DNA of 64,000 nucleotides from Chloroflexota bacterium (GTDB taxonomy: Bacteria > Chloroflexota > Dehalococcoidia > Lucifugimonadales > UBA3495), in the NCBI GenBank assembly GCA_028875055.1, contig JAPPGG010000034.1, forward strand, positions 50,001-114,000, in the 5' to 3' direction. The translations under genes and the position numbers were made by a program. A model generated the notes under the pieces. The model was not told the origin of the DNA. It saw only the letters and a list, made by a program, of their open reading frames with translations, and searched no databases. Positions 34,195 to 43,614 of this stretch are shown piece after piece. How positions within the stretch are numbered: the first letter of the stretch is position 1; every line of letters starts with the position of its first letter.

Positions 34195-34978
34195 ATGGAA
34201 CTGGGTCTTGAGGGCAAGAACGTGATCGTAACCGGTGGTGGCTCCAACATCGGCCGCGCCATCGTACACGCCTTTGCCGCCGAGGGCGCCAATATCACCA
34301 TCGCAGAGCTGGCCCCGGCCCAGGGCGAAGCGGTAGCAGCCGAGGTTGCCCGGATGAATACCGGCAGCCTGACCAAAGTTATTCAGACGGACGTCACCGA
34401 CCGGGGCCAGGTTGAGGCAATGGTGGAGGAGTCTATAGCCGAATTCGGCAGCGTGGACGTCCTGGTCAACAACGTAGGCTGGACGGTGGACCGGTTGTTC
34501 ATGGAGAAACCCCGCGAGGAACACGAAAAGGAGGTCGCGGTTAACCTGTGGAGTCCCATTAACTGCATTCACGCAGTGTTGCCTCACATGATTGAACGGC
34601 AGGCGGGGTCCATCGTCAGCATCAGTTCCGACGCGGGACGAATGGGCGAGTACCGGGAGGCGGTGTATTCGGCCTGCAAGGGCGGCGTAATTGCCCTGAG
34701 CAAGGCAATCGCAAGGGAGACCGGCCGGTATGGACTACGCCTTAACGTAGTGTGTCCCGGTCTGATAGTTCCCCCGGAGGGGGAAGAAATAAGCCCGGAG
34801 AGCATGTGGAACCAGATGAGGGACATCTTCACCGATGACGTGCTGGAACGAGTGGAGCGAGCCTACATTCTGAGACGCATGGGCAATCGCCAACGCGGTG
34901 GTATTCCTGGCATCCGACGCCGCCAGTTTCATTACCGGCCAGACCCTCAGCGTCAGTGGCGGGTACACAATGATGTAG
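34195..34978 (+). pseudogene. SDR-family oxidoreductase broken by a short deletion
   Basis: The first 230 codons encode a normal short-chain dehydrogenase: VIVTGGGSNIGRAIVHAFAA near residue 10 (TGxxxGxG cofactor loop), DVLVNNVGWTVD (NNxG) near 85, and the catalytic YSACKGGVIALSK (YxxxK) near 160. After RRMG (about base 34884) the frame is lost: the expected ending IANAVVFLASDAAS and ITGQTLSVSGGYTMM is encoded in another frame and stops at TAG 34976-34978. Family members have about four more residues (type xPED) at the junction, so a deletion of roughly 11 bases is inferred. Read without a shift, the frame runs on into unrelated sequence. It could be a true pseudogene or an assembly error. Confidence 0.8.
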
Positions 34979-35030
34979 GGACTGGATGCGGGAGCATCAG
35001 TTGCCGTTGCGCGCTGCGCAGCAAAATTAA

Positions 35031-35056
35031 ACGGCCCGGCAAAAATGCCGGGCCGT
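35031..35056. terminator. Bidirectional terminator
   Basis: ACGGCCCGGC and GCCGGGCCGT form a ten-pair stem around AAAAAT. On the minus strand the tail is TTTAATTTTGC. It lies between converging genes. Confidence 0.9.
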
Positions 35057-35081
35057 TGCCTGTCAGCCGGAGAGAAAGTTA

Positions 35082-35960
35082 CTACAGAGCGGCGACACGT
35101 TCCCGCAGGGTCTCGATCTCCTTCAGGAGAGCGGCCTTGGGGTCGTCGTCCCGGTTCTGGTTCTCCATTACCAGTTCCAGCGCTCGCTTCTCGATGGCGG
35201 GCATGGTGGCCTGCAGCAGCACCTCGTCCACGTCGTTGGCGATGGTGGGATAGCCGGCGCGGTCAATCATCTTCTTCATGTTGCCGGCGTAGAACTGGTC
35301 CAGGGTCCACCGCAGGGTCTCACCGGAAGTGGTGGTGTCCCAGTAAATCCGGATGTCCTGGTTGCGAGGACCATAGTGGTAGTGGGGGCCGTTGACGAAG
35401 CAGTCAAAAGCCAGCAATTCCACGTTCTGACCGGCCACGTCGGAGAGGACGTGAATGGCCAGGCCCTCAGTGTTGGCCTGAGGCAGAATCCGGTACTCCA
35501 GGCCAATGCGCAGGTTGCCGACGGTGAAGACGTCGTCTTCCAGCATCCGCTCGAACATATGGGTTACCGTCCGGCGCATGTTTACGGACATCTCGCGGCC
35601 CTTGCTTTCCACGGCGTCCAGGGTCTCAGCAGAGACGGGATTTGCTTCCACCGCGTCCGCCAAATCGTCGTAGCCGGAGCGGCGAATCATCGCGGGGAGC
35701 TTGGTCCGCAGGTTGTTTATGGTCCAGCCGAAGGGATTGCCGACGGTAGTCTTGTCCATGTTCAACCGGATGTTGTGATTGGCGGGGCCATAGTGGTAGT
35801 GAGGCATCTGGTCGAAGCAGTCAAAGCGCAGGATCTCTACGTCCTCGCCGCCAACTTCGCCAAAGACCTGTACGCACAGGCCCTGGTCGGGCATAAGTTC
35901 CCGGTATTCCAGGGTAATATCTACCGCACCGGCGTTGAAGATCACACTTCCTTTGTCCAC
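35082..35960 (-). CDS. Protein with two copies of an uncharacterised PHYHYGP domain
   Basis: A 292-residue protein I do not recognise, clearly made by internal duplication. Copy one (about residues 14-105) has DITLEYRELMP, then DVEILRFDCFDQMPHYHYGP and NHNIRLNMDKTT, WTINNLRTKLPAMIRRSGYD. Copy two (about 147-240) has RIGLEYRILPQ, NVELLAFDCFVNGPHYHYGP, NQDIRIYWDTTT, WTLDQFYAGNMKKMIDRAGYP. The shared core is DCF-x4-PHYHYGP-x-N-x-x-IR, whose Cys, Asp and two His could form a metal site. A coiled-coil-like end (ALLKEIETLRERVAAL) may drive assembly. No signal peptide. The GTG at 35960 has AGGAGG six bases upstream. Stand-alone gene. Confidence 0.85.
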   Translation of the reverse strand: MDKGSVIFNAGAVDITLEYRELMPDQGLCVQVFGEVGGEDVEILRFDCFDQMPHYHYGPANHNIRLNMDKTTVGNPFGWTINNLRTKLPAMIRRSGYDDLADAVEANPVSAETLDAVESKGREMSVNMRRTVTHMFERMLEDDVFTVGNLRIGLEYRILPQANTEGLAIHVLSDVAGQNVELLAFDCFVNGPHYHYGPRNQDIRIYWDTTTSGETLRWTLDQFYAGNMKKMIDRAGYPTIANDVDEVLLQATMPAIEKRALELVMENQNRDDDPKAALLKEIETLRERVAAL

Positions 35961-36283
35961 GTTAATCCTCCTGATGAATATGAAGTGTCCTGATGTCTGG
36001 GTACGCCTGAAATCCATCGACCCTGGCATGTGGGTCGAACTATGCGGGCCGCAACACCAACCTCACATCATCCGCCGTCGGCACCGAATTGGACCTGCCA
36101 GACCTATACTGCGACAGGCCCCGTTGACAGCCTGCCATCGTAGCCGACTGCCTGAGTATCCCGATTATAGCACGGCGTCAACATTTGGCAAATGAACGCT
36201 GGCGCAAATAATGCCCAAACTCCTCAGACCCTCGCAGTTCTAGGCATTGCAATAGCCAGGGAGCGGGATTAAATTCCAGTGTC
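35961..36283. other. Intergenic region between divergent genes
   Basis: No gene is seen in these 323 bases. Both flanking genes are transcribed outward, so promoters should be here; no confident pair of boxes was found. The stretch 36150-36220 is AT-richer than its surroundings. Confidence 0.4.
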
Positions 36284-37378
36284 GTGCAAGTTCAGTGTCC
36301 ACAGTCATTTTACGTCTGCGCCTTGCTTCTGATCGCGGCGGCAGCATTTTTGCTGTCCGAGGGCTGCGGCATCGAAGAAGCCGACATTGGCCGGCAGGGC
36401 CAACAGGAAGCTGGAATATCTCCCAGTACCTCGTCAGATTCCGGGCCGCAGGCGCAGCCTAGCCTGCTGGTTGTTCCAATGCCAATTCCCACGCCATATT
36501 CACTGCCGTTGCCACCGACGACCGAAGCCAGGGAAGGGGCCCTGATTATCCGACCCAGTCCGCAGACTTGGTCCGGCCCTTTTCCGGGCCTGACGCCGGA
36601 ACCGCCTTCCCAGGCAACTGAGCTTCCGGGAGCCGTTACGCCCGAGGGGCCGGTCATGGCGGCGGATGATAGCCAGGCAGGGATTGCAGACTCCATAGTC
36701 TCCCAATCTGTGGAACCTGAATTCCAACCCAGGGGCGACGAGATTGTCGTTCTGGCCCCGGACATTGGGAACCTTGTCGCTACTGCTCTGGTGCTGGCGG
36801 CGCCGGCCCTGGAACAGGCCTCATTGCCACCTACATTGGTCAACCCAGGTCCGGCGGCTCCCCCGAAGCCTTCCCCCATCCCCACTTCGACTGCAGTGCC
36901 AGCGACAACGCCGCCACCGACGCCCGCAGATGCCGCAGTTTCTACGCCCGCTCCCGTGCCAACCCCAGCGCCGGCGCCAACGGCCGCTGCCACAGCTTCT
37001 CCAACTCCAGGCGCCACTCAGGTTGCGGGCGGGGATGTAGTGGTTGAGTGCATCTTTTTTGACGGGGAGGTGCCACGCTCCGAGGCGGATGAGTACGTCC
37101 AGTTGATCAACCAGGGGACCACTGCCGCAGACCTGGAGGGATGGTCATTGGTGGACCTGAATGACCGGGGACAGCAATTCACCTTTGGTGAGGGCGCCAG
37201 TCTTGCGCCCGGGGCAAGGCTCAGGGTTTACACCAACCAGGTTCACCCCGAGTGGGGCGGGTTCTCCTACGGCTATGGTCGGTCCATCTGGCACAACACG
37301 AACCCGGACACTGCCGGGTTAATTGACCCAGGGGGAAATGTGGCTTCAAGAAAGAGCTATCCGCCGGGATGCCAATAG
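36284..37378 (+). CDS. Lamin-tail-domain lipoprotein with a Pro/Thr-rich linker
   Basis: A 364-residue exported protein. An N-terminal hydrophobic run (CALLLIAAAAFLLSEGC, residues 12-28) ends at a Cys that may be lipid-modified, although the box is not ideal. About residues 30-245 are low complexity, rich in Pro, Thr, Ala and Ser (PTSTAVPATTPPPTPADA), probably a wall-spanning spacer. Residues 250-364 are a lamin tail domain (LTD): EYVQLINQGTTAADLEGWSL near 283, the Trp core, then GARLRVYTNQVHPEW and YPPGC at the end. LTDs in bacteria often sit on secreted nucleases or bind surfaces. The GTG at 36284 has no good ribosome-binding site, so the start is tentative. Confidence 0.82.
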   Translation: MQVQCPQSFYVCALLLIAAAAFLLSEGCGIEEADIGRQGQQEAGISPSTSSDSGPQAQPSLLVVPMPIPTPYSLPLPPTTEAREGALIIRPSPQTWSGPFPGLTPEPPSQATELPGAVTPEGPVMAADDSQAGIADSIVSQSVEPEFQPRGDEIVVLAPDIGNLVATALVLAAPALEQASLPPTLVNPGPAAPPKPSPIPTSTAVPATTPPPTPADAAVSTPAPVPTPAPAPTAAATASPTPGATQVAGGDVVVECIFFDGEVPRSEADEYVQLINQGTTAADLEGWSLVDLNDRGQQFTFGEGASLAPGARLRVYTNQVHPEWGGFSYGYGRSIWHNTNPDTAGLIDPGGNVASRKSYPPGCQ

Positions 37379-37575
37379 ACTTCACCACAACAGCGGCAAA
37401 CCTCTCAGGAACCGCATAACGACGGCAGGCGGCGCGCTCAGGGACCCAGCCAAGGAGCTAACTATGTCCCTCGGGTCTGACTGCAACCAATTTTCCCCAG
37501 CTGCGCCAGGTTTGAGGCGACGGCCACCACTTCGTACTTAGCCAGGTATTCGCCTACGGGGGAAAGGACCTGTCA

Positions 37576-37598
37576 AAAGGGGCTTATTGAGCCCTTTC
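37576..37598 (-). terminator. Terminator of the CoA-transferase genes
   Basis: AAAGGGGCT and AGCCCTTT pair with one bulged G around a short AT-rich loop, just beyond the last CoA-transferase stop. Tail is not strongly U-rich. Confidence 0.55.
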
Positions 37599-37609
37599 CT
37601 GGAAAGTCG

Positions 37610-38281
37610 TTAAAGCTCGTACTCTTTCAGGTCCGGAGCGGACAACAGTTGCGCTGCCGTGAGTTCCTGGACTTCCTCGACAGTCCAGCCCGGGGCGACC
37701 TCCTTCAGGACCAGTCCCTCGGGAGTGGGTTCCATCACCGCAAGGTCGGTGACTATCAGGGAAACGCATCCCTTTCCAGTTATGGGGTAGGTGCAGTCCT
37801 GGACAATCTTGGCATTATTCTGGCGGTCGGTATGCTCCATGGCCACAATGACCTGCCTGGCCCCGGCCGCCAGGTCCATGGCTCCGCCGATATTGCCTAC
37901 TCCCCGCTCGGGAAGCATCCAGTTTGCCAGATCGCCGGTGGCGGACACCTGGTGGGCGCCCAGAACGGTAACGTCAACGTGGCCACCGCGGATCATCGCG
38001 AAGCCATCCACGGTACTGAAGAAGGCCATCCCGGGTACCATCTGCAGGAACTGCCCGCCGGCATTGATCAGGTCAATGTCCTGCTCGTCCTCCTCCGCCA
38101 GGGGCCCGCAGTTGAGAACGCCACTTTCGCTGTGGTAAAAGACGACGCTGCCATCGGGAATGAAGTTGGAAACCAATGTGGGAATGCCAATGCCCAGGTT
38201 GACGAAACCGCCGTCGGGCAATTCCCTGGCGACGCGCATGGCGACCACTTCCCTGGGCAGTCGTTCCTTGTCAAGAGCCAT
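37610..38281 (-). CDS. CoA-transferase family I, beta (B) subunit
   Basis: A 223-residue B subunit of a 3-oxoacid/acetate-type CoA-transferase. It has GGFVNLGIGIPTLVSNFIP near residue 24, the catalytic Glu in YHSESGVLNCGP (E52), MIRGGHVDVTVLGAHQVS near 104, and GNIGGAMDLAAGARQVIV near 135. The start at ATG 38281 is taken because GAGGG is six bases upstream; a longer in-frame start would overlap the previous gene. It is the last of three consecutive CoA-transferase genes and most likely pairs with the A domain at the end of the preceding fusion protein. The acid substrate cannot be told. Confidence 0.93.
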   Translation of the reverse strand: MALDKERLPREVVAMRVARELPDGGFVNLGIGIPTLVSNFIPDGSVVFYHSESGVLNCGPLAEEDEQDIDLINAGGQFLQMVPGMAFFSTVDGFAMIRGGHVDVTVLGAHQVSATGDLANWMLPERGVGNIGGAMDLAAGARQVIVAMEHTDRQNNAKIVQDCTYPITGKGCVSLIVTDLAVMEPTPEGLVLKEVAPGWTVEEVQELTAAQLLSAPDLKEYEL

Positions 38282-38315
38282 GGATACCCTCACATCCGTC
38301 TGAAGAATAGTCGGG

Positions 38316-39737
38316 CTATTCGTAGGGGGAGAAGTCACGCGGCCGGACAACCAGTCGATCAACGTAGATGCCGGGGGTCACTATGAGCTCGGGGTCCAGC
38401 TGACCTGGTTCGACGACTTCGTCCACTTCCACAATGGTTATGCGCGCAGAAGGAGCCATCACCGCGTTGAAATTTCGGGACGTGCCCTTGTACACGACAT
38501 TGCCCATGGTATCGGCCTTATGGCCACGAATAAGGCAATAGTCCGCTCTCAGACCTTCCTCGAGAATGTATTCCTTGCCGTCGATCACCCGGGACTCCTT
38601 GCCTTCCGCAATCAACGTGCCCACGCCGGTCGGGGTATAGAAGGCGTAGATTCCCGCTCCGCCGGCCCTCAATCGTTCCGCCAGCGTTCCCTGGGGGACC
38701 AGTTCCAACTCAACCTCATTTCGGCGATACGCCAGTTCAAAGGAACTGGGATTGGACATTGACGGCGAAACAGGGTAGGACGCTATCGCTTTGGCCACCT
38801 GGCCATTGTCCACCAATATGGAATGGTCTATGGCCAGCTTTCCGGGGGGTGTGCCAAAATTGACCGAGCGGGCTATGCCAATGGTATTGCTGATTATTGT
38901 CAGCCCCCTGGTACCCTGATCCCGCAAGGACACCAGCAGGTAATGGGCCATCCCCCCGGGCCCGCCAAAACCGTCAATCATCACGGTTGCTCCATCGGCA
39001 ATGTCCCGGATGGCGGAGGGGGCGTCGGGATATACCTTGCCCGGCGGCTCGGCATTCAACGCTTCCAGGCTGGGCGCTATTTCCTTGAGATCGTCAGCGC
39101 AGGAAAGTGAAGCGCCGGTAAGCGCCGCAACGTCGTCGTAACTCCAGCCCGGGGCAACTTCAGCCAGGACAAGACCTCCCTCCTCTACGCGAATTACGGC
39201 TATATCCGTGATAATTATGTCAACACAGGCCCTGCCATCAGCCACGGGCGAGGAGTCGGCGAGGATGTTGGGACTACCGTCGGAGCCGGTATGGGGCAGC
39301 ATGGCTATGACCTTTCTGGCGCCGGCAGCCAGGTCCACCGTCCTGCCTGGAGCGAAAAGGCCAGGGGTCGCCGCCGTAGTCCACCCGATGAGGTCTCCGG
39401 AAGCGGTAACCCGCGCCGGCTGCACCACCGCCACGTCCACGTGGCCACCCCGCAGCATGGCTGCCCAGTCTGCTGTGCCTACCACGGAGCCACCTTCCGC
39501 TAAAGCGACCGGTACCCCATCGGGGCCGGTGAGGGAAGGACCGACTGCAGCCAGGCCAGCGGTGGAAGGGCGGTAGCCCAGGGCGCCGCTGTCGGACAGC
39601 AACTGCAACGGTGCGCGAGGCGGCGCTACTTCAGCCACCCTGGCAGGCAGCCCAGATCCCAGGGCGACCAACTGCCCAGGCTGAAGTTCCGATGCGGCGC
39701 GGCGCGCCATTGAGAGTTCGTCCAATTTCTGGGGCAT
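38316..39737 (-). CDS. Fused CoA-transferase B and A subunits
   Basis: 473 residues with the domains in the unusual order B then A. Residues 1-215 are a B domain (PGQLVALGSGLPARVAEV, MLRGGHVDVAVVQPARV, VDLAAGARKVIAMLPHT), but the catalytic Glu position is Asp49 in LLSDSGALGYRP. Residues 230-473 are an A domain (DGATVMIDGFGGPGG, LAERLRAGGAGIYAFYTPTG, GLRADYCLIRGHKADTMGNV, ending with DPELIVTPGIYVDRLVV). In fused family I enzymes the usual order is A-B. Upstream lies a lone A gene and downstream a lone B gene, so this protein may bridge two A-B pairs. AGGA lies six to seven bases before the ATG. Confidence 0.9.
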   Translation of the reverse strand: MPQKLDELSMARRAASELQPGQLVALGSGLPARVAEVAPPRAPLQLLSDSGALGYRPSTAGLAAVGPSLTGPDGVPVALAEGGSVVGTADWAAMLRGGHVDVAVVQPARVTASGDLIGWTTAATPGLFAPGRTVDLAAGARKVIAMLPHTGSDGSPNILADSSPVADGRACVDIIITDIAVIRVEEGGLVLAEVAPGWSYDDVAALTGASLSCADDLKEIAPSLEALNAEPPGKVYPDAPSAIRDIADGATVMIDGFGGPGGMAHYLLVSLRDQGTRGLTIISNTIGIARSVNFGTPPGKLAIDHSILVDNGQVAKAIASYPVSPSMSNPSSFELAYRRNEVELELVPQGTLAERLRAGGAGIYAFYTPTGVGTLIAEGKESRVIDGKEYILEEGLRADYCLIRGHKADTMGNVVYKGTSRNFNAVMAPSARITIVEVDEVVEPGQLDPELIVTPGIYVDRLVVRPRDFSPYE

Positions 39738-39764
39738 AACAGTTCCTGCTGCGGGTTAGGGAGA

Positions 39765-40451
39765 TTATTCCGCCGCCACAATCCTGTTGACGAAAATACC
39801 AGGAGAAATGATCGCTTCCGGGTCCAATTCCCCCGGCTCAACAATTCTGCCGGTTTCGGCGATTGTAACCCTGGCGGCCATAGCCATTATCGGAGCCCAA
39901 TTGCGGCCGGAACCGTCATAGATGGAGTTGCCCAGCGTGTCGGCGGCCGCTACCCGGATGAGAGCGTAGTCGGCCTTCAATGGCAGTTCCAGAACGGCCT
40001 CGCCCTGGGCAAAGGCGCGCCTCTCTTTGTCTCCCTCAAACCTGGTTCCCAGCGCAGTGGGCAGAAAGACCCCCCCGATACCAGCGCCTCCCGCTCTCAG
40101 ACGCTCCACCAGAATGCCCTGGGGCAATATTTCAATCTGCAGGTCCCCTGACAGCCAGCGCTCTTCAATGGCGCCACCGTTGCCAGGCAGAAAGGGCAAG
40201 GGGGAAATCAATTTCGTAACCAGCCCATTTGTTACCAGGTTGTTGATGGCTGGCAGGCGTGCCCCTGTGCCTTCAGGTAAGGGACCATCCCGATAGATGA
40301 CAGTCAGGTCTTTGCTGCCGACTTCGACCAACGCGTCCAGCAGGCTCCAGGCAACACCATAACCAGCGAACCCGGAGACCAGGATTGTAGAACCGTCCTG
40401 AACGTCGGCCAGAGCAGCCTTTGCCGATGAGTAAACCTTTCCCTGGGCCAA
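39765..40451 (-). CDS. CoA-transferase family I, alpha (A) subunit
   Basis: A 228-residue A subunit: GKVYSSAKAALADVQDGSTI at the start, the glycine loop ILVSGFAGYG near 22-31, LVERLRAGGAGIGGVFLPTA near 115, LKADYALIRVAAADTLGNS near 152, and the C-terminal PGELDPEAIISPGIFVNRIV. The A-B pair moves CoA between carboxylic acids. This is the first gene of the three-gene set; its expected partner is the B domain at the front of the fusion protein 27 bases downstream. The substrate is unknown. Confidence 0.93.
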   Translation of the reverse strand: MAQGKVYSSAKAALADVQDGSTILVSGFAGYGVAWSLLDALVEVGSKDLTVIYRDGPLPEGTGARLPAINNLVTNGLVTKLISPLPFLPGNGGAIEERWLSGDLQIEILPQGILVERLRAGGAGIGGVFLPTALGTRFEGDKERRAFAQGEAVLELPLKADYALIRVAAADTLGNSIYDGSGRNWAPIMAMAARVTIAETGRIVEPGELDPEAIISPGIFVNRIVAAE

Positions 40452-40531
40452 TGTATATCTCCCTACGATATTGGGGGCAATTCTACCAGCATTCCGGTGG
40501 AGGGTGAAGATGTCCTCCCCGCCAAAAGAGA

Positions 40532-40559
40532 GGACCGCCCCGATGGTTCGGGGCGGTCC
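40532..40559 (-). terminator. Terminator after groEL
   Basis: GGACCGCCCCGA and TCGGGGCGGTCC form a perfect 12-pair stem with a four-base loop. The minus-strand tail is CTCTCTTTTGG. It lies 51 bases after the groEL stop. Confidence 0.9.
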
Positions 40560-40610
40560 CTTGGTCCTCCTGTTATCCGGCCCAGAAGCCGGAACGCTGC
40601 CGGGTGGGGA

Positions 40611-42251
<1,641 letters not shown>

Positions 42252-42348
42252 TTAGCTACAGTGATTTGTCGTTCGGAGAATTTCTCCGTACCTTGCCTTC
42301 CGGCAACTGAAGAGCGCCATCGGGCAAGAAGAGAGCGGCGAACTTCGA

Positions 42349-42639
42349 CTAGGAAACCTTGGCGAGAACGTCGCTTTCGCGCATGATCAGATACTCGTCG
42401 TCGCCGTCCTTGTACTCGGTACCGGCGAACTTGGAGTAGATTACACGGTCACCCACGCTAAGTTCCATGGGAATGCGATTGCCTTCGTCGGTGGCCCGGC
42501 CCGGGCCCACAGCTACAACTTCGCCTTCCTGGGGCTTTTCCTTGGCCGTGTCGGGCAGGAAAATCCCACCGCGGGTGGTCTGCTCTTGTTCAATGGGTTT
42601 GATAATTATCCGCTCCCCTAGTGGAGCAAAATTAGCCAT
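42349..42639 (-). CDS. groES: Co-chaperonin GroES
   Basis: The 10-kDa lid of the GroEL cage. The 96 residues have [20 protein letters not shown] at the start, the mobile loop [20 protein letters not shown] that contacts GroEL, and [19 protein letters not shown] near the end. Length and order are canonical. GGAGG lies about 14 bases before the ATG, somewhat distant. Transcription starts from the promoter at 42718-42746, and the leader RNA contains the inverted repeat operator. Confidence 0.98.
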   Translation of the reverse strand: MANFAPLGERIIIKPIEQEQTTRGGIFLPDTAKEKPQEGEVVAVGPGRATDEGNRIPMELSVGDRVIYSKFAGTEYKDGDDEYLIMRESDVLAKVS

Positions 42640-42686
42640 GGTGATTACTCTTTCCTCCTTTCCGATTTCAACGTGTGTTTACACTA

Positions 42687-42715
42687 TTTAGCAGTCTCGC
42701 CGTGAGACTGCTAAA
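42687..42715 (-). promoter_or_regulatory. Variant CIRCE operator (HrcA site)
   Basis: TTAGCAGTC, nine bases, GACTGCTAA (42688-42714). The standard CIRCE is TTAGCACTC-N9-GAGTGCTAA; here one base differs in each arm, in a matching way that keeps the palindrome. The arms extend to 12 perfect pairs (TTTAGCAGTCTC/GAGACTGCTAAA). It lies just after the -10 box, where HrcA represses groE in other bacteria. No hrcA is in the window. Confidence 0.85.
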
Positions 42716-42717
42716 TC

Positions 42718-42746
42718 ATCCTAATGAAGGCGTTACCACTTGTCAA
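42718..42746 (-). promoter_or_regulatory. groESL promoter
   Basis: Minus strand TTGACA (42746-42741), 17-base gap, TAGGAT (42723-42718), directly followed by the CIRCE-like operator. Confidence 0.85.
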
Positions 42747-42768
42747 GATATTATCCGCCACTTAGTAT
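42740..42768 (+). promoter_or_regulatory. Divergent promoter for the crotonase gene
   Basis: Plus strand TTGTCA (42740-42745), 17-base gap, TAGTAT (42763-42768). Its -35 box occupies nearly the same bases as the groESL -35 box. The predicted start site is at or one base before the TTG at 42776. Confidence 0.55.
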
Positions 42769-42775
42769 TTAGCCA

Positions 42776-43588
42776 TTGCATTTAGCCGTGCCAGTGAAGG
42801 ATTTCGCCATTCCTTATCGCCACATAGCGCTGGAATTCAAGCCCACCGAGAATGGGCGTCAAGCCACCTTGCGCCTGGCCCGCCCCGACAACAAGAACCT
42901 TATTGACCATGATATGGCGGAAGAGATCAGGGACGCCTGTCGGGTCATAGGACAGGATGATGCCTGCCGGCTGGTGACTGTAACCGGTTCGGGCAGCTCA
43001 TTTTCGGTGGGTCGGGCAACGCCGGATGTCGCGGAAGGGGATGTTTCCGGACGAATTGCTTTGCTGCGGGTCGCGGACTGCCTGTCGGCGCTGCCAGTCC
43101 CCGTGGTCGTGGTATTGAATGGAGACGCCATCGGTCACGGGCTGGAACTGGCCCTGGCCGGAGACCTGCGAATAGCGTCGGAATCCGCCGGATTCGCGCT
43201 CTGGCAGCCAGGACAGGCAACCGTTCCCTGGGACGGAGGCACCCAGCGCTTGCCCAGGCTGGTCGGGCCGGCATGGGCGCTGGATATGGCACTCACCGGA
43301 CGGAAGGTGGGCGCCCGGGAGGCCCTGGCCCTTGGGCTGGTCAACCGGGTGGTTGCCGCGGACGAACTGGAAACGGCATCAATGGAATTGGCGGACCAGA
43401 TTATCGCCTCCGCCCCGGTTGCCGCCCGATTTGCAAAGGAAACCGTTAACAAGGGGATGGACCTCACGTTGGACCAGGGATTGCGCCTGGAAGCCGATTT
43501 GAGTGTTATCCTGCACAGCACGTCGGACCGCGCCGAGGGGATAGCATCCTTTAAGGAAAAGCGTTCGCCCCGTTACACCGGCGCCTGA
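42776..43588 (+). CDS. Enoyl-CoA hydratase/isomerase (crotonase) family protein
   Basis: A 270-residue crotonase. It has ATLRLARPDNKNLIDHDMAE near 30, the first oxyanion-hole loop GSGSSFSVGRATPDVAEG near 71, the second VLNGDAIGHGLELALAGDLR near 113, and WDGGTQRLPRLVGPAWALDM near 150. The acidic catalytic position usually read as PEV is WQP here, so the classic first glutamate is missing and hydration may not be its activity. Start is uncertain: TTG 42776 (possibly leaderless) or GTG 42788; neither has a ribosome-binding site. It heads a plus-strand group with the PHP and second crotonase genes. Confidence 0.88.
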   Translation: MHLAVPVKDFAIPYRHIALEFKPTENGRQATLRLARPDNKNLIDHDMAEEIRDACRVIGQDDACRLVTVTGSGSSFSVGRATPDVAEGDVSGRIALLRVADCLSALPVPVVVVLNGDAIGHGLELALAGDLRIASESAGFALWQPGQATVPWDGGTQRLPRLVGPAWALDMALTGRKVGAREALALGLVNRVVAADELETASMELADQIIASAPVAARFAKETVNKGMDLTLDQGLRLEADLSVILHSTSDRAEGIASFKEKRSPRYTGA

Positions 43589-43614
43589 CTCTAGAACAGA
43601 GGGGAAGCACGCTC

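Noticed and set aside
37464..37541. A 25-codon open frame with a good ribosome-binding site (AAGGAG, six-base gap, ATG)
   Set aside because: Very short, no recognisable sequence and no neighbours that suggest a role; could be chance.
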